Of a DNA stretch of 64,000 nucleotides, positions 33,737-42,226 are shown in pieces. The translations under genes and the position numbers were made by a program. The DNA is taken from NCBI RefSeq assembly GCF_003386535.1, contig NZ_QTTN01000009.1, positions 62,001 through 126,000 on the forward strand, written 5' to 3'. The notes beneath the pieces are model-generated. The model did no database searches. It worked only from the letters and a program-made list of their open reading frames with translations, and was not told where the DNA came from. The DNA is from Paenibacillus taihuensis. Lineage in GTDB: Bacteria; Bacillota; Bacilli; Paenibacillales; Paenibacillaceae. Position 1 is the stretch's first letter. Each line of letters opens with the position of its first letter.

Positions 33737-35929
33737 TTACGCACTCTTCTTCTTCGTTTTCTCCACCTCATGCAGAATGCTCTCGCCTTCCACATCGATA
33801 TTCGGCAGGATGCGATCGAGCCAGCGCGGCATGTACCATGCGGATTTGCCCATCAGGCTCATGACCGCTGGAACTAGCGTCATCCGTACGACGAAGGCGT
33901 CGAACAATACGCCGAAAGCAAGCGCGAGGCCCATCGACTTGATAATCGCATCAGGTGCCAGCATGAAGCCGATAAAGACGGAGATCATGATCAAGCCCGC
34001 TGCTGTTACGACTTTGCCGCTGTCACGGACGCCATCGAGGATGGCTTTGCGAGCATCGCCAGTGTGGGCGTATACCTCGCGCATCTTGCTCACCAGGAAG
34101 ATCTCATAGTCCATCGCCAATCCGAACAGGATGCCGATCAGAATAACTGGCATGAACGCCAGAATCGGACTGGTCGCCGGGAAGCCGAAGAAACTGTTCA
34201 GGTGTCCGTCCTGCACGACGAAGACGACGAAACCGAGCGTCGCTCCGAGCGAGAGCAGGAACCCGAGAACGGCTTTGAGCGGGATGAAGATCGATCGGAA
34301 TACGAGCACCAGAATCACATAAGCAAGTACGACGATAAGCGCTGCGAACACTGGCAAAGCATCGTTCAGCTTGTTCGCGATATCAATATTCATCGCCGTC
34401 GTACCTGTAACGAGCAGCTCGATTCCATTCTCAGCTTGCGTACGGCTCGAGAGATCGCGAATCGCTTTGACCAGATCCTTCGTCTTCGTATCATCCGGTC
34501 CGGACTTCGGCATAACCGTCATCAGATACAGCTTGCCGGATGGTCCCGGGAATGGCGGCGTGATCGTCTGAACATCAGCAAGTCCGCTGATCTCATCCTT
34601 AATCTTCGCAATATCACCTGCCGTAGCTTCAGTTGGATTAGCCACCTGCGCTCCGATAACCAAGGATGCGTTGACGCCAACGCCGTAGCCTTCCGTCAGC
34701 AAGTCGAACGCTCTTCTCTCGGTCATGTCTGTCGACTTCATTGTACCGTCCGAAGGCAAACCGAGGTTGATATGGGTAAACGGCACCGTAATCGTTGCAA
34801 GAAGCGCAATGCTTACGAAGGATACGAGCAGCGGACGCTTCGTAACGAAGGTCCCCCACTTGCTGGACGATTGCTTCTTGCTCGAACCCGACTTGCGGCT
34901 CGAACCCGCCTTTTTTCCTTTGGCCGGGGAAATCTTATGCCCCATCCAGCCCAGCAGTGCCGGCAAAACAATAATCGATACAAGAACCGTCGTAATGACG
35001 CATAACGCCGAAGCCACGCCCATCATGGTCAGGAACGGAATGCCCGCAACGGACAATCCAAGAAGTCCGATGACAACCGTGACGCCTGCGAAGAGGACCG
35101 CACTTCCGGCCGTACCGTTCGCGATCGCAACAGACTCTTGAACCGTGTATCCTTGAGCCATCTGCTGTCTGAAGCGTGTGATGATGAACAAGGCGTAGTC
35201 GATACCTACTGCAAGCCCAAGCATCGCGGCCAAGGAGAGCGAAACGCTCTGAACTTCAATGAAGCTGGATGCAATAACGATACCCAGCATCCCAACACCA
35301 AGGCCGACCGCTGCCGAAACAATCGGCAAACCGGCCGCAAGGAAGGATGCGAACGTAATCGCCAAAATAACGAATGCTGCGATAATCCCGATTACTTCAA
35401 CCGGGAATTCTCCGCCCTCTGTAATCTGGATGTCCCCACGCGCTTCCGTCTGGAGACCGGCCGCTCTCGCCGCATCCAACTGATGCACGATAACGTCCTT
35501 CGTCTCGGCCGAAACGTCTAACGCCGCTGCTTTAAACGTGACTTCTCCGTATCCGATCTGCTTGGTCATGTTCAAATTCTTGAGCTGCATCGGCGTCGTG
35601 GCAAGCGCGACATCCGGCGCTTTGCTCATTCCGGTAATCGTATCTTCCATCACCTTCTGCCACTTCTCGGACTCCAGCGTTTCGCCATCCGGGGCTTTGA
35701 AGACGACCTGAATCTTGGCTGCTTGAACTCCTGGCTGGGAGAACTCTTGGCTAATAATCTTCGCGGCTTTGTCCGCCGGCGTATTCGGAATGGTCAATTC
35801 ATTGCTGAACGACGGCCCCAGCGTTAAGCCGATTGCGCCTAGTGCGACCAAGATAATAATCGCGCCGAGCAGCACCTTCTTGCCGCCTCTCGCTGCCCAC
35901 AACCCTAGCCTGTACAAATATTTTGCCAT
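33737..35929 (-). CDS. MMPL family (RND-type) membrane transporter
   Basis: A 730-residue integral membrane protein of the MMPL/YdfJ family. It has one helix at about 20-40, an extracellular loop to about 185, a first five-to-six helix block (with GLAVGIDYALFIITRFRQQ, the family signature), a second helix near 370-390, another extracellular loop, and a second helix block with the matching FGLAMDYEIFLVSKMREVY. Both blocks carry the GxxxDYxxF motif of proton-driven RND permeases. It follows the MarR gene by 36 bases, so it is probably a MarR-controlled efflux pump for lipids or toxic compounds. Substrate unknown. Confidence 0.92.
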   Translation of the reverse strand: MAKYLYRLGLWAARGGKKVLLGAIIILVALGAIGLTLGPSFSNELTIPNTPADKAAKIISQEFSQPGVQAAKIQVVFKAPDGETLESEKWQKVMEDTITGMSKAPDVALATTPMQLKNLNMTKQIGYGEVTFKAAALDVSAETKDVIVHQLDAARAAGLQTEARGDIQITEGGEFPVEVIGIIAAFVILAITFASFLAAGLPIVSAAVGLGVGMLGIVIASSFIEVQSVSLSLAAMLGLAVGIDYALFIITRFRQQMAQGYTVQESVAIANGTAGSAVLFAGVTVVIGLLGLSVAGIPFLTMMGVASALCVITTVLVSIIVLPALLGWMGHKISPAKGKKAGSSRKSGSSKKQSSSKWGTFVTKRPLLVSFVSIALLATITVPFTHINLGLPSDGTMKSTDMTERRAFDLLTEGYGVGVNASLVIGAQVANPTEATAGDIAKIKDEISGLADVQTITPPFPGPSGKLYLMTVMPKSGPDDTKTKDLVKAIRDLSSRTQAENGIELLVTGTTAMNIDIANKLNDALPVFAALIVVLAYVILVLVFRSIFIPLKAVLGFLLSLGATLGFVVFVVQDGHLNSFFGFPATSPILAFMPVILIGILFGLAMDYEIFLVSKMREVYAHTGDARKAILDGVRDSGKVVTAAGLIMISVFIGFMLAPDAIIKSMGLALAFGVLFDAFVVRMTLVPAVMSLMGKSAWYMPRWLDRILPNIDVEGESILHEVEKTKKKSA

Positions 35930-35965
35930 TTGAACTTCTGCCTCCTACCCCATGCTGCCTCTTCA

Positions 35966-36472
35966 TTATTTATCTGTAGATAGGTTTTCTTTGGGTAAAA
36001 ATAAAATATCGAAATAACGATCGTCCTCCATGCCGTCTGCCTTCGCCTTCTCCTTCACTGCGGTGACGAATAGCCGAATGCCTTCTTCCACAATCTGTTG
36101 CTCGTTCGGCTGCAGCTGGCTCAGGACATCTCTGACATATTGGTTGAGCGGCTCCGGCGTTCGATTGTTGATCTCTTTCCGAACAGGATCCGTCAGCGAG
36201 ATCTTCACCGCTCTCTTGTCATTCGGGTCCGTCTTCTTCATGAGTATGCCTCTTGCGGTCAGCCGTTCCACGATGTCCGAAACGGTGCTTTGCGTCATCC
36301 GGAGATTCTGCGTCAGCTGCTTGATGCTGATCGATTCGTTCATCAGCACTTCCGCGATCACCCGCGTCTGAGGAACCGTGACACCTTGCTGTTCAGCATG
36401 TCGCTGCAAATTCTTCATCATTAATCGGTGCAAATAATCAATGGATTCTCGTATAAACTCCGCTCGTTCCAA
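35966..36472 (-). CDS. MarR family transcriptional regulator
   Basis: A regulator of about 168 residues. The winged helix is SIKQLTQNLRMTQSTVSDIVERLTARGILMKKTDPNDKRAVKISLT, the standard MarR recognition helix and wing with the DxxDxR-like DPNDKR. I chose TTG at 36472 (residues ERAEFIRESIDYL follow) because GGAAGGAG lies seven bases upstream. Longer in-frame starts would run through the operator region. It is co-transcribed with the MMPL transporter and probably represses both. Confidence 0.88.
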   Translation of the reverse strand: MERAEFIRESIDYLHRLMMKNLQRHAEQQGVTVPQTRVIAEVLMNESISIKQLTQNLRMTQSTVSDIVERLTARGILMKKTDPNDKRAVKISLTDPVRKEINNRTPEPLNQYVRDVLSQLQPNEQQIVEEGIRLFVTAVKEKAKADGMEDDRYFDILFLPKENLSTDK

Positions 36473-36510
36473 GCTCGTTCTCCTTCCCTTACGAAACTGC
36501 ATCCCATAAG

Positions 36511-36571
36511 ATACATCGTGTGCGATATATCGTGTTGGATTTATATTAGCTCTACCAAATAGGGAAGTCAA
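36511..36571 (-). promoter_or_regulatory. Promoter and candidate MarR operator
   Basis: On the minus strand TTGACT (36566-36571) and TAATAT (36543-36548) are 17 bases apart. The palindrome CGATATATCG (36523-36532) and a further ACGATGTAT half-site follow immediately downstream, where a repressor would cover the start site. Confidence 0.6.
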
Positions 36572-36593
36572 ATGGCGGAATTGTGGCGACTCT

Positions 36594-36634
36594 AAAATAA
36601 AAGCCGAACCCTCCATTACGGATGGCTCGGCTTC
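36594..36634 (-). terminator. Rho-independent terminator of the Gfo/Idh gene
   Basis: AAGCCGA (36601-36607) pairs with TCGGCTT (36627-36633) with inner pairing; the minus strand continues TTTTATTTTAG. Confidence 0.75.
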
Positions 36635-36655
36635 GTCCTATAGGTATACGGAATC

Positions 36656-37648
36656 TTATTCGATCTCATCGACGCGTACCCGGCGACCGGTCTCATAAGA
36701 ACGAATCGCTGCATAAGCCAGCTGTAAGGCGCGGCGTCCAGCGGAGGCGTGAATCGGCGGCTGCCTGCCTTCACGGAATGCACGTAGCATATCGTCCATG
36801 TGCTTGTCGAACGTGCGATGGAATTCCCTGTCCATATCGTTGAAATAACCGGCTTCCCACGTTTCGCCGAGCTCGCTGCCCGAAGGATGGTACGTGTAGC
36901 GTTTGACCGTATCATGAATGACCGCGCGGCCTCCCGTTCCATCCAGCTCTACCCGGTGCGTATCCGGGTAGGCGTAAGAGGAATCATAGGTTCCGATGAT
37001 GCTGCCGACGGCTCCATTCGCGAATTTAAGCGCGATGGACATCGTCCGCAAGCCGCCGCCCGTCTTATCGGTCATCTCAGCCATGACCGATTCAACCTGT
37101 CCGCACAGATGCTCCAGCATATCGAAGCCATGGCACTGCGTTTCAATGAGATTCGCGTGAGCATGGTCGCTTGCTCCGTCTCCGCCGAACCGCCACGAGG
37201 CCAAGGTCAGCTCGCCAAGCTTGCCCGCGCGGATCGCTTCATACGCCAGCTGAACCGGCTTGGCGTAGCGGTGATTGAAGTTGATCGCGAAGAACAGCTC
37301 CCGCTTCGCCGCCTCGGCGAGCAGCGTATCCGCCTCCTTCAAGTCGAAAACAAGCGGCTTCTCGACCAGAAGCGGATAGCCGTCCTGAATGACTTTCAGC
37401 GTAGCTTCGAAATGGTTCTGATTGGGCAGGCATAAGCTGACCAGCTCAGGACGTTCCTTATCCAGCATGTCGCCAATATCCGTGTAGGCGTTCACGCCGA
37501 ACTTCGCGGCCCTTGCCTGCGTCTTCTCCGAGTTGCGCCCGACGATGGCGCAGAAATCAATGTCTTCCCGCGACTGAAAGATTCGCGCATGCTGCAGTCC
37601 CCATCCACCGGCGCCGATCAGCGCTACTTTTACCTTGTTCGCGCTCAT
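36656..37648 (-). CDS. Gfo/Idh/MocA family oxidoreductase
   Basis: A 330-residue NAD(P)-dependent dehydrogenase. The Rossmann motif is VALIGAGGWGLQHA, the EKP motif is LLVEKPLVFD (about 95-104), and the C-terminal domain has LIETQCHGFDMLEHL. Unlike the two Gfo/Idh proteins at 19640 and 21537 it has no cysteine cluster. Its start overlaps the stop of the zinc alcohol dehydrogenase gene by four bases, so the pair is translationally coupled and probably acts in sequence on one polyol or sugar. Confidence 0.9.
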   Translation of the reverse strand: MSANKVKVALIGAGGWGLQHARIFQSREDIDFCAIVGRNSEKTQARAAKFGVNAYTDIGDMLDKERPELVSLCLPNQNHFEATLKVIQDGYPLLVEKPLVFDLKEADTLLAEAAKRELFFAINFNHRYAKPVQLAYEAIRAGKLGELTLASWRFGGDGASDHAHANLIETQCHGFDMLEHLCGQVESVMAEMTDKTGGGLRTMSIALKFANGAVGSIIGTYDSSYAYPDTHRVELDGTGGRAVIHDTVKRYTYHPSGSELGETWEAGYFNDMDREFHRTFDKHMDDMLRAFREGRQPPIHASAGRRALQLAYAAIRSYETGRRVRVDEIE

Positions 37649-38676
37649 TGTTCAATAATCACCTTTCCGGTATCGCCTTTGAAGAACAACTCATACGCTT
37701 CTTGAATCCGGTCAGCTCCGCAGCGATGCGTAATGATCTGGCTCAAATACGGCAAATGCTCTCGTATAAGCTCGTGATTCTCCTGCAGCTCGCCGAACTG
37801 GAAGTACTCGCTTCCGAGCACAGCCCGTTCAGCAGCGATTAGATCAGACGAAACCTGCAGATTCAGCTCCTGCCCGTGGCCGACGCACACGAGCACGCCC
37901 CGTTTGTCCAGCGCTTGCAGCGCCGTTTGTCGTCCTGCCGTCTTGCCGCTCGTGTCGATAGCGACATCGAAGCCCGCGAGACCAGCTTGCTGCATCGCCT
38001 CTTGAAGCGAGGTCTCAGCCAAATTGACGGGCACAGCTCCCATACGCTGCGCAAGCTCCAAGCGATACGCCACGAAATCCATGATGAACACGGGCGTCTC
38101 CATGCCGAGCATGAGCTTGGCCATAGCCAGCACGCCAAGCCCGATCGGACCGGCACCTGCTACGAGGACAGCGCGAATGTCAGGATGGACAAGCTTGGCG
38201 CGTTTGATCGAATGGCCGCCCGTACCCATAATGTCCAGCAGCAGCGTCGCTTCCGTCAACGGCAGCGAAGGATCGATCGCGAAGAATACGTTCTCATTCA
38301 CGACCATATAGGGTCCGTATCCGCCGTCGTGCGAGAAACCGTAATCGGCTCTTTTGCCAAGGCATTGATTCGTTAGTCCAAGCTTGCAGCTCCGGCACTC
38401 GCCGCAGAAGTCCATCAGGAACACGACGCCTGGCGTCCCCACTGCGGTCTTCGTACCGCTGCCTGCCGCTGCCACGATTCCCGAAGCTTCGTGCCCCGGA
38501 GTCGTATCCGTCCCGTCGTAGAACTGCCCTCGGTCCGAGCCGCACAGCGCGTTCGCCTTCACCTCGATAAGCAGCTGTCCCGGACCTGGAACCGGCACCT
38601 CTTTATCGCCGTATTGAATTTGCCCTCCGCCGATAAATTTCGGCACATTCATCGTTTGTGGAATCGTTCTCAACAT
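37645..38676 (-). CDS. Zinc-dependent alcohol (polyol) dehydrogenase, MDR family
   Basis: A 343-residue medium-chain dehydrogenase. Catalytic zinc ligands are Cys45 (ALCGSD) and His62/Glu63 (PGHEASG). Structural zinc ligands are Cys91, Cys94, Cys97 and Cys105 (DFCGECRSC, TNQC). The NAD site is VLVAGAGPIGLG. Start at 38676 with GGAGGAAGG upstream; a longer frame to 38799 would overlap the divergent regulator promoter. Resembles sorbitol or threonine-type dehydrogenases. Coupled to the Gfo/Idh gene and divergent from a LacI regulator, which probably controls it. Confidence 0.9.
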   Translation of the reverse strand: MLRTIPQTMNVPKFIGGGQIQYGDKEVPVPGPGQLLIEVKANALCGSDRGQFYDGTDTTPGHEASGIVAAAGSGTKTAVGTPGVVFLMDFCGECRSCKLGLTNQCLGKRADYGFSHDGGYGPYMVVNENVFFAIDPSLPLTEATLLLDIMGTGGHSIKRAKLVHPDIRAVLVAGAGPIGLGVLAMAKLMLGMETPVFIMDFVAYRLELAQRMGAVPVNLAETSLQEAMQQAGLAGFDVAIDTSGKTAGRQTALQALDKRGVLVCVGHGQELNLQVSSDLIAAERAVLGSEYFQFGELQENHELIREHLPYLSQIITHRCGADRIQEAYELFFKGDTGKVIIEQ

Positions 38677-38864
38677 CGTTGAACCTTCCTCCTCTTTGTC
38701 CCTTCGCTTGCGCGACCGCCTAAGGTTTCGTTCATACCGATTCATTTTCGCCAAGCAACAGCCGTTTCCTTCTCCCGTGCGCTCGTTTGCGCGCAGCATT
38801 CGGATTGCGATATCCTTATGAAAATGCTTGTGCTCGCGCCGAGAGAGGGGGAGACATAGACTGC

Positions 38865-39842
38865 GTGGCCAACATTAAACAAATCGCCAAGATGGCTGGC
38901 GTGTCCATCTCGACCGTATCGCGCGTGCTGAACGACCATCCCTATGTCCGTGAAGAGAAGCGTCAAGCTGTGCTTGATGCAATCGAGCAGATTCAGTATA
39001 CGCGCAACATGAATGCCGTCAATCTGATCAAAGGAACGACGGGCAACATTGCGATTATGCTTCCTTTTATTAACCACGCCTACTTCTCCCAGCTTATTGA
39101 AGGAGCCGCTAATGAGGCGCTGAAGAGCGGATTTCACTTAATGCTGTGCCAGACGAATTACTCGGAGGTTGAAGAGACTAAAGTTCTTGAGATGCTGAAG
39201 CTGAGGCAAATTGACGGAACAATCATCGCTTCCAAGTCACTTCCGCTGGAACAGATCGAACCCTACACCCAATATGGTCCTATCGTTGCGTGTGAGAATA
39301 CGAGCGATTCGTCGGTTTCTTCCGTATATCTGGATCACGATCGTTGTTTCCGCAAGGCACTGCAGCTTCTTACGGACAAAGGGCATAACCGGATCGGTTT
39401 CTGCGTTGGTCGAAGCGATGGCAATAGCACGGTGATTCGAAGAAGAGCCTATATGGAGCACATGGAACTGATTCGCCAGCCTGTGCAAGAGCAATGGATG
39501 TTTCATGACTGTTATACGATCGAGGACGGAGCCGGGGTCTTTCATAAGTTAACCGCAATGTCTGAACGCCCTACCGCCATGCTCGTGACCGGCGACCAAG
39601 CTGCTGCCGGACTGTTAATGGAAGCGCGTTCGGCAGGCGTGCGCGTACCGGAGGAGCTTGCGATTATCGGGTTCGACAACCAGCCGATTGCCAAGGTCAT
39701 GCAGCTGACGACTATCGATAACCACCTGTTCGAGATGGGAACGACCGCGTTTAGTATGCTTCACGACCGTATTGCAGTCGTTAACAAGGAGCCGGAACAT
39801 CGAGCTCTAGCGTTCGAAATCATAGAACGCGACACCGTTTAG
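38865..39842 (+). CDS. LacI family transcriptional regulator
   Basis: A 325-residue regulator. The N-terminal HTH with hinge helix is NIKQIAKMAGVSISTVSRVLN followed by YVREEKRQAVLDAIEQI. The rest is the periplasmic-binding-protein-like sugar domain (GNIAIMLPFINHAYFSQLIEGA, AIIGFDNQPIAKVMQLTTI). I chose GTG at 38865 because the HTH starts directly after it; GGGGGAGA lies about twelve bases upstream. Candidate targets are the divergent dehydrogenase pair and the HAD gene downstream, whose promoter contains a LacI-like palindrome. Confidence 0.9.
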   Translation: MANIKQIAKMAGVSISTVSRVLNDHPYVREEKRQAVLDAIEQIQYTRNMNAVNLIKGTTGNIAIMLPFINHAYFSQLIEGAANEALKSGFHLMLCQTNYSEVEETKVLEMLKLRQIDGTIIASKSLPLEQIEPYTQYGPIVACENTSDSSVSSVYLDHDRCFRKALQLLTDKGHNRIGFCVGRSDGNSTVIRRRAYMEHMELIRQPVQEQWMFHDCYTIEDGAGVFHKLTAMSERPTAMLVTGDQAAAGLLMEARSAGVRVPEELAIIGFDNQPIAKVMQLTTIDNHLFEMGTTAFSMLHDRIAVVNKEPEHRALAFEIIERDTV

Positions 39843-39875
39843 CTTCCTTCCGGGTGGTGTTAAAAAATTTTTCAC

Positions 39876-39906
39876 TTGACCTGAAAAGCTTTTCATAAAT
39901 TATGCT
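39876..39906 (+). promoter_or_regulatory. HAD gene promoter with LacI-like operator
   Basis: TTGACC (39876-39881) and TATGCT (39901-39906) have a long 19-base spacer. The perfect 14-bp palindrome TGAAAAGCTTTTCA (39882-39895) fills most of that spacer. Its form resembles LacI/CcpA-family operators. Confidence 0.55.
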
Positions 39907-39965
39907 CTTTTGTGTAAGCAATTCGTGCGAGATGAAAGCGAAAGCTGCACATGGGAGGTTTTACG

Positions 39966-40745
39966 ATGCTGCAAACGGATAAAATTGTGTTCTTCGACTT
40001 GGACGGAACGCTTCTGGGTGAAGATAAAGAAATTCTTGCTTCGACGAAGGAAGCCATTCGCACCCTTCAACAGAAAGGCATTTATACGGCAATTGCTACG
40101 GGGCGGACACCGAACTCGTTCGATTGGATTCGCCGCGAGACGAATATCGATACTTTCGTTTCTATTAATGGACAATATGTGGTGTTTGAAGGCGAGGAGC
40201 TTCTCTCTTCATCGCTTCCAGGCGGCATGCTGCGGGAAATATCCGAATTGACGCTGGAGAACGGGCATGGCCTGGCCTACTGCAACCATCAAGGAATTAC
40301 AGTCAATCAGCCTGACCATCCGCTCATTTGGGACGGATTCAAAGCGTGGAAAGCGAGCTATCCGGCAATCGATCCCCATTACCATACACACTCCGCCGTT
40401 CATCAGCTCGGCCTCTTCTGCTCGAATGAAGAGAAGCGCATGTATGCGGACCAATTTCCCGACTACAGCTTCATCCAATGGCACACGACGGCATGGGATG
40501 TGCTGCCGCGAAATGCGTCCAAAGCAGCTGGAATTGCCAAGGTTCTGGAGAAAATGGGGCTGGAAACCGAGAACGCATATGCATTCGGCGACGGTCTGAA
40601 CGATATCGAAATGTTCAAATACGTGGGCACGGCTGTAGCGATGGGCAACGCCGCGGACGAGGTCAAACAAGCGGCGGATATCGTGACTTCGTCGAATTCA
40701 GATGATGGAATCCTGAACGGGTTGATTCGTTTGGGGCTGCTGTAG
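39966..40745 (+). CDS. HAD superfamily (Cof-type) phosphatase
   Basis: A 259-residue Cof/IIB haloacid dehalogenase-like hydrolase. Motif I is VFFDLDGTLLG (nucleophile Asp), motif II is IATGRTP, and motif IV is AFGDGLNDIEMFKYVG. A C2-type cap lies between about 85 and 190. Such enzymes dephosphorylate sugar phosphates or other phosphometabolites. Start at ATG 39966 with GGGAGG upstream. It is transcribed after the LacI gene from its own apparent promoter. Confidence 0.9.
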   Translation: MLQTDKIVFFDLDGTLLGEDKEILASTKEAIRTLQQKGIYTAIATGRTPNSFDWIRRETNIDTFVSINGQYVVFEGEELLSSSLPGGMLREISELTLENGHGLAYCNHQGITVNQPDHPLIWDGFKAWKASYPAIDPHYHTHSAVHQLGLFCSNEEKRMYADQFPDYSFIQWHTTAWDVLPRNASKAAGIAKVLEKMGLETENAYAFGDGLNDIEMFKYVGTAVAMGNAADEVKQAADIVTSSNSDDGILNGLIRLGLL

Positions 40746-41030
40746 GAAAACCACTCTTCTTATCGAGCTCGGCGCGGACTAAGCCGGCCGTATCGTATTC
40801 ACATTGTTCGCACCGCTGGAAAGCGGCTGCGACTAACCCGGTCCACTCGACGGCGGCGAAGGATGGTCCGGCGGCATCTGCATGTTCGACCGCCCGGTTA
40901 ACCTGCGTCATCTATCCAAGTTCTGTATCTCCGACTCATCGTCCGCGCAATTTCTTCAATCGGCCATTCTATTCGGCGAAGCGATCGGGCTTCCTGCCGG
41001 GAAAGAGCTGCTTCACCGATACGGCCACGT
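40746..41030. other. Gene-free stretch after the HAD gene
   Basis: No supported gene. Short frames exist on both strands but lack ribosome sites and recognisable motifs. GACTAAGCCGG (near 40778) and GACTAACCCGG (near 40831) form a weak direct repeat. The stretch leads into a palindromic repeat element. Confidence 0.4.
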
Positions 41031-41176
41031 ATGATGGATTTTTCCATCATAGAACGCCAATTTTGAGCGAAACTGCTATCTATATTGGATTTTCCCACTC
41101 ATTTTCTCTGGAAATCGCCAACTTAGCTCCTTCTGCCGAAAAATGAGTGGATTTTTCTGATTTTTCCAACATAGCC
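41031..41176. repeat. Palindromic intergenic repeat element (family A)
   Basis: It starts with the palindrome ATGATGGATTTTTCCATCAT, continues with CTATATTGGATTTTCCCACT, and ends with inverted AGTGGATTTTTCTG and TTTTTCCAACATAG units. It is a degenerate relative of the element at 46758, with the same unit order. Confidence 0.7.
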
Positions 41177-41260
41177 CTCTCAGTTCGCAATTAGGGCGAT
41201 TCCTGAAGTGAGAGTCGGAAAATCCGACTCTCGGAGGCGCAGAGTCCCAAGTTTGTGCGC

Positions 41261-42199
41261 TTAGACATGCTGAGAGGCGGGAAATAAGGCTGCGGCAACA
41301 ACGTCAAGCTCCCATCGTATCGCAAAAGAAGCACTTTCTCCAGGCCGCAGCGTGCACGCGGGACTATGCACTTCAAGCTCGTAATACGCATACTTGCTCG
41401 CATTATAGACTTCAACGACCGTGCCGTGCGGATATGCAGCGACATCTGCTTTTGCCTCGAATCGCTTGGTCAGCGTGTACATCTGACCATTACCTGCTTC
41501 ATGACGAGCCGATGCGCAGCCCGCGTCTGTTGCAAACCCGAGCTTATACTCCAGCTCCTCCTGAAGCTGAAGCTCCATCTGCCAGCCGCCTTCGACCTGT
41601 TGAAACGAAGCATTCTCGCCGTAATAGATCGGAATCGGTTCTTCGCCGCGCAGCAGCGGTCCATCCGGAATCAGTGCTGTACCGGGACGATTCAGCATCG
41701 TCACCTGCCAGAGCCCTTTCGTTACCGGAACGGCGCTATGGTTGATCAGCTTCTGCTCCATATCCATGTATGGTTCGCCATCGATGCACGTTATCGTGCG
41801 CACGAGCTGCAGCCCTGTCTCTCGGCAGATCGGACTTGTCAGAACCAGCTCTACCGTACGGTCGTCTTTCTTCAGCAGGCTGCATTCATAGTCTCCATGA
41901 TCGAGATCGGCATAAGCATTGCTGCCCCAATCGCTCTGCGGGGCGAGCCATGTTTTCTCGCCGCCGTACAGCAGCAGCGGTCCTTCTATTCGCTGTCTGC
42001 GCATTTCTTCAGCGCTGTCCGCGTCATATACAGGTCGGAATCCAGCCAACGCTTCGTTCTGATAAAGCAGATTGATTCCGTCTGCGCCGAACCCCATAAT
42101 ACGTCCCCCAATTCCGGGAACGACGGTTACTTCATAGCATGCCGTAGCTACGGTGATGGACGGAAAACCTAATACACTACCTTTTCTCACTTGAATCAT
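41261..42199 (-). CDS. DUF4380 domain protein (aldose-epimerase-like fold)
   Basis: A 312-residue cytoplasmic protein that I assign to DUF4380. It begins with VATACYEVTVVPGIGGRIMGFG, whose P-G-I-GGRI turn resembles galactose mutarotase-like sandwiches. It also has GGEKTWLAPQSDWGSN and, near the end, YNASKYAYYELEVHSP, both typical of sugar-ring-binding members. No signal peptide. It follows the DUF5107 gene by 27 bases, and both share the GGRI motif, so they probably act on the same carbohydrate. Function is otherwise unknown; mutarotase or lyase activity is only inference. Confidence 0.8.
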   Translation of the reverse strand: MIQVRKGSVLGFPSITVATACYEVTVVPGIGGRIMGFGADGINLLYQNEALAGFRPVYDADSAEEMRRQRIEGPLLLYGGEKTWLAPQSDWGSNAYADLDHGDYECSLLKKDDRTVELVLTSPICRETGLQLVRTITCIDGEPYMDMEQKLINHSAVPVTKGLWQVTMLNRPGTALIPDGPLLRGEEPIPIYYGENASFQQVEGGWQMELQLQEELEYKLGFATDAGCASARHEAGNGQMYTLTKRFEAKADVAAYPHGTVVEVYNASKYAYYELEVHSPACTLRPGESASFAIRWELDVVAAALFPASQHV

Positions 42200-42226
42200 A
42201 TGATCCCACCGCCTCTTCTGCTCACA

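Noticed and set aside
40898-41098. A 66-residue open frame on the minus strand in the gene-free stretch
   Set aside because: It overlaps a palindromic repeat, lacks a ribosome site and shows no recognisable motif.
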